From Streptomyces neyagawaensis (GTDB taxonomy: Bacteria; Actinomycetota; Actinomycetes; Streptomycetales; Streptomycetaceae): a DNA stretch of 64,000 bases. Made by a program: the position numbers and the translations under genes. The notes beneath the pieces were generated by a model. The model ran no database searches. It saw nothing but the letters and a program-made list of their open reading frames with translations, and was not told the origin of the DNA. The stretch lies in NCBI RefSeq assembly GCF_023516595.1, contig NZ_JAMGBG010000011.1, forward strand, positions 1 to 64,000, written 5' to 3'. This document shows, piece by piece, positions 62,913-64,000 of this stretch. How positions within the stretch are numbered: position 1 is the first letter of the stretch; every line of letters begins with the position of its first letter.

Positions 62913-63386
62913 GCCGGGCGGCCCAAAACCGGTCGGAGCCCGGTCGACCGGGGACGGTCGGGCTCCAAGCATCACGTGATCTGCGATGCCACCGGCGTCC
63001 CGCTCGCGGTGGCGCTGACCGGCGGCAACCGCAATGACATCACCCAGCTCATGCCGCTTCTGCAGGCGGTCCTACCGATCCGCGGCAAGCGAGGATGACC
63101 GCGGCAGCGACCGCGGGAGCTCTAGGCAGACCGCGGCTATGACCACGACTGCTACCGCCGCCAGGTCTGGGCGAAGGGCATCAAGCCCGTGATCGCCCGT
63201 CGTGGCACTGACCACGGTTCCGGCCTGGGCACCAAGCGGTGGGTGGTCGAGCAGACGATCGCGCTGCTGCACTGGTTCGGCCGCCTACGTATCCGCTGGG
63301 AGATCCGCGACGACATCCACGAGGCGTTCCTCAAGCTCGCCTGCTCGCTGATCTGCGGGCGCCGCCTGCGGGTCGCATTCCGTTAG
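62913..63386 (+). mobile_element. IS5-family (IS112-like) transposase remnant with two in-frame stops
   Basis: One continuous frame reads RPKTGRSPVDRGRSGSKHHV, ALTGGNRNDITQLMPLLQA, ADRGYDHDCYRRQVWAKGI and TKRWVVEQTIALLHWFGRLR, the catalytic core and C terminus of IS5/IS112 transposases. Two stop codons interrupt it without changing frame: TGA at 63096-63098 (an Arg position) and TAG at 63123-63125 (a Tyr position in LYADRGY). The N-terminal domain is replaced by TetR sequence. Confidence 0.85.
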
Positions 63387-63392
63387 AAGCTC

Positions 63393-63725
63393 TTAGAACT
63401 GAGTGTCAGGAATGTGTACCTCCATCCCGGCCATGTCGGCTGTCACAGGGATTTGGCAGGTGAGGCGGCTGTTGAAGTTGCGTGCCGCCGGTACCCCCTC
63501 GAGGATCATCTCCTCGTTTTCGTCAGCCGGAGGGAGGAGCGGCAGGTGCTTCTCGTCGATGTAGGCGTGACACGTTCCGCAGGAAGCGCAGCCGCCGCAG
63601 TCGCCGATGATGCCGGGCACGAGATGGTCGAGTGCCGCTTGCTTGAGGCTCTGGCCGACGACGGCCTCCACGGGGTGCGGTGTTCCGTCGGCCTCGATGA
63701 ACTTGATCACTGGCACGTCAGGCAC
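63393..63725 (-). CDS. [2Fe-2S] ferredoxin (adrenodoxin/putidaredoxin type)
   Basis: About 110 aa. Ligand pattern GDCGGCASCGTCHAYID with the fourth Cys in SRLTCQIPVTADMAGMEV, the vertebrate-type ferredoxin arrangement used by P450 and Rieske systems. GTG 63725 overlaps the upstream reductase stop by 8 bases; GTG 63716, 10 bases after AAAGG, may be the true start. It probably passes electrons from the adjoining reductase to an oxygenase outside the window. Confidence 0.9.
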   Translation of the reverse strand: MPDVPVIKFIEADGTPHPVEAVVGQSLKQAALDHLVPGIIGDCGGCASCGTCHAYIDEKHLPLLPPADENEEMILEGVPAARNFNSRLTCQIPVTADMAGMEVHIPDTQF

Positions 63726-64000
63726 GCCTTTCTGTGGTGAATTGGTGTCGCTTCATCAGTTCGGACAGCGGGAGATCTTCGGAGGCGGCTTCATCCCCGG
63801 TCATGGCGGCCCGGGCCGTGACGAGTTGCCGGGCGGCCGTGAAATCCCGCGGCCGGTTGACCGCGTGCAGGCCGGTGATGATGCCGTTGCGCAGATACAC
63901 CACGCTGAAGGAGTTCGATTCCGGGTCGCCGCGGACGACAGCTGTGTCGCCGGTCTGCGGCAGGCCGGCCATCTGGAGTTTGTGGTCGTACTGATCGGAC
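63718..64000 (-). CDS. Ferredoxin reductase, C-terminal part (partial)
   Basis: Only the last 94 or so residues are in the window: QYDHKLQMAGLPQTGDTAVV, SVVYLRNGIITGLHAVNRPRD and LPLSELMKRH. This is the conserved C-terminal domain of FAD-dependent ferredoxin/rubredoxin reductases (QY-D-x-K-L-Q-x-x-G). The gene continues past 64000. It overlaps the [2Fe-2S] ferredoxin gene and the two clearly form an electron-transfer pair. Confidence 0.88.
   Translation of the reverse strand, partial: SDQYDHKLQMAGLPQTGDTAVVRGDPESNSFSVVYLRNGIITGLHAVNRPRDFTAARQLVTARAAMTGDEAASEDLPLSELMKRHQFTTERRA

Noticed and set aside
1..64000. CRISPR arrays, tRNA or rRNA genes
   Set aside because: No regular spaced repeats, tRNA-like cloverleaf termini or rRNA motifs were seen on either strand.

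Overview
The window is a high-GC actinobacterial chromosome segment, almost certainly Streptomyces or a close relative. The evidence is strong G/C bias at third codon positions, GTG/TTG starts, many 4-base ATGA/GTGA gene overlaps, a DmdR/IdeR-type iron box, a SpoIIE-type PAS/GAF phosphatase, PucR and paired LysR regulators, and Streptomyces-type IS remnants. I see no rRNA, tRNA or CRISPR array.

The left third (about 1-28 kb) is mostly intact. It holds: an SDR/aldo-keto reductase pair; a cobalt ECF importer (cbiMNQO, minus strand) under a cobalamin riboswitch; a YcnI-like surface protein with a terminator-like hairpin in its leader; a NiCoT nickel/cobalt permease with a Nur-like operator; an ArsR/MFS divergent pair around a near-perfect 32-bp palindrome; a two-domain GH43 enzyme with a CGAAA-N-TTTCG palindrome; and assorted enzymes (isochorismatase-like, DinB-like, HSL-type esterase, polysaccharide deacetylase, SMI1-like, GNAT, patatin). 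An NRPS-independent siderophore operon (ATP-grasp ligase, two IucA/IucC synthetases, PLP decarboxylase) diverges from a FhuF-like reductase across an iron box. After it come a pobA-type 4-hydroxybenzoate hydroxylase, small proteins, a Cys-rich four-helix protein, and an acyl-CoA dehydrogenase behind a perfect KstR-type motif.

The middle (28-41 kb) is a minus-strand aromatic/steroid-like catabolic operon. It contains a PucR regulator, FAH-family hydrolase, extradiol-type VOC protein, DoxX, flavin reductase, group-D flavin monooxygenase, acyl-CoA ligase and AceE-like transketolase. A ThiF/E1 remnant lies at its downstream end, and an IS3 remnant and a decayed DHA2-type MFS pump lie beyond PucR. 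The ligase has a frameshift and an FAD hydroxylase is cut short.

The right third (41-57 kb) carries a sugar-type ABC importer, two divergent LysR genes and a second catabolic operon: FAD monooxygenase on one strand; ABM monooxygenase, FAH, aldehyde dehydrogenase, two-domain extradiol dioxygenase, SDR and alpha/beta hydrolase on the other. It ends in a wrecked P450-ferredoxin-ferredoxin reductase module. From 57 to 64 kb come a large PAS-GAF-SpoIIE-HATPase regulator, an MFS transporter, several IS and TetR fragments, and the start of a further ferredoxin/reductase pair that runs off the window.

The right half is an accessory region assembled by insertion and now decaying. Several lesions are frame-preserving nonsense or ligand-residue substitutions rather than frameshifts. 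The most promising leads are the siderophore operon of unusual composition, the stacked metal-uptake controls, the KstR-type site, and the set of in-frame stops. I did not identify a convincing new defence or mobile system.
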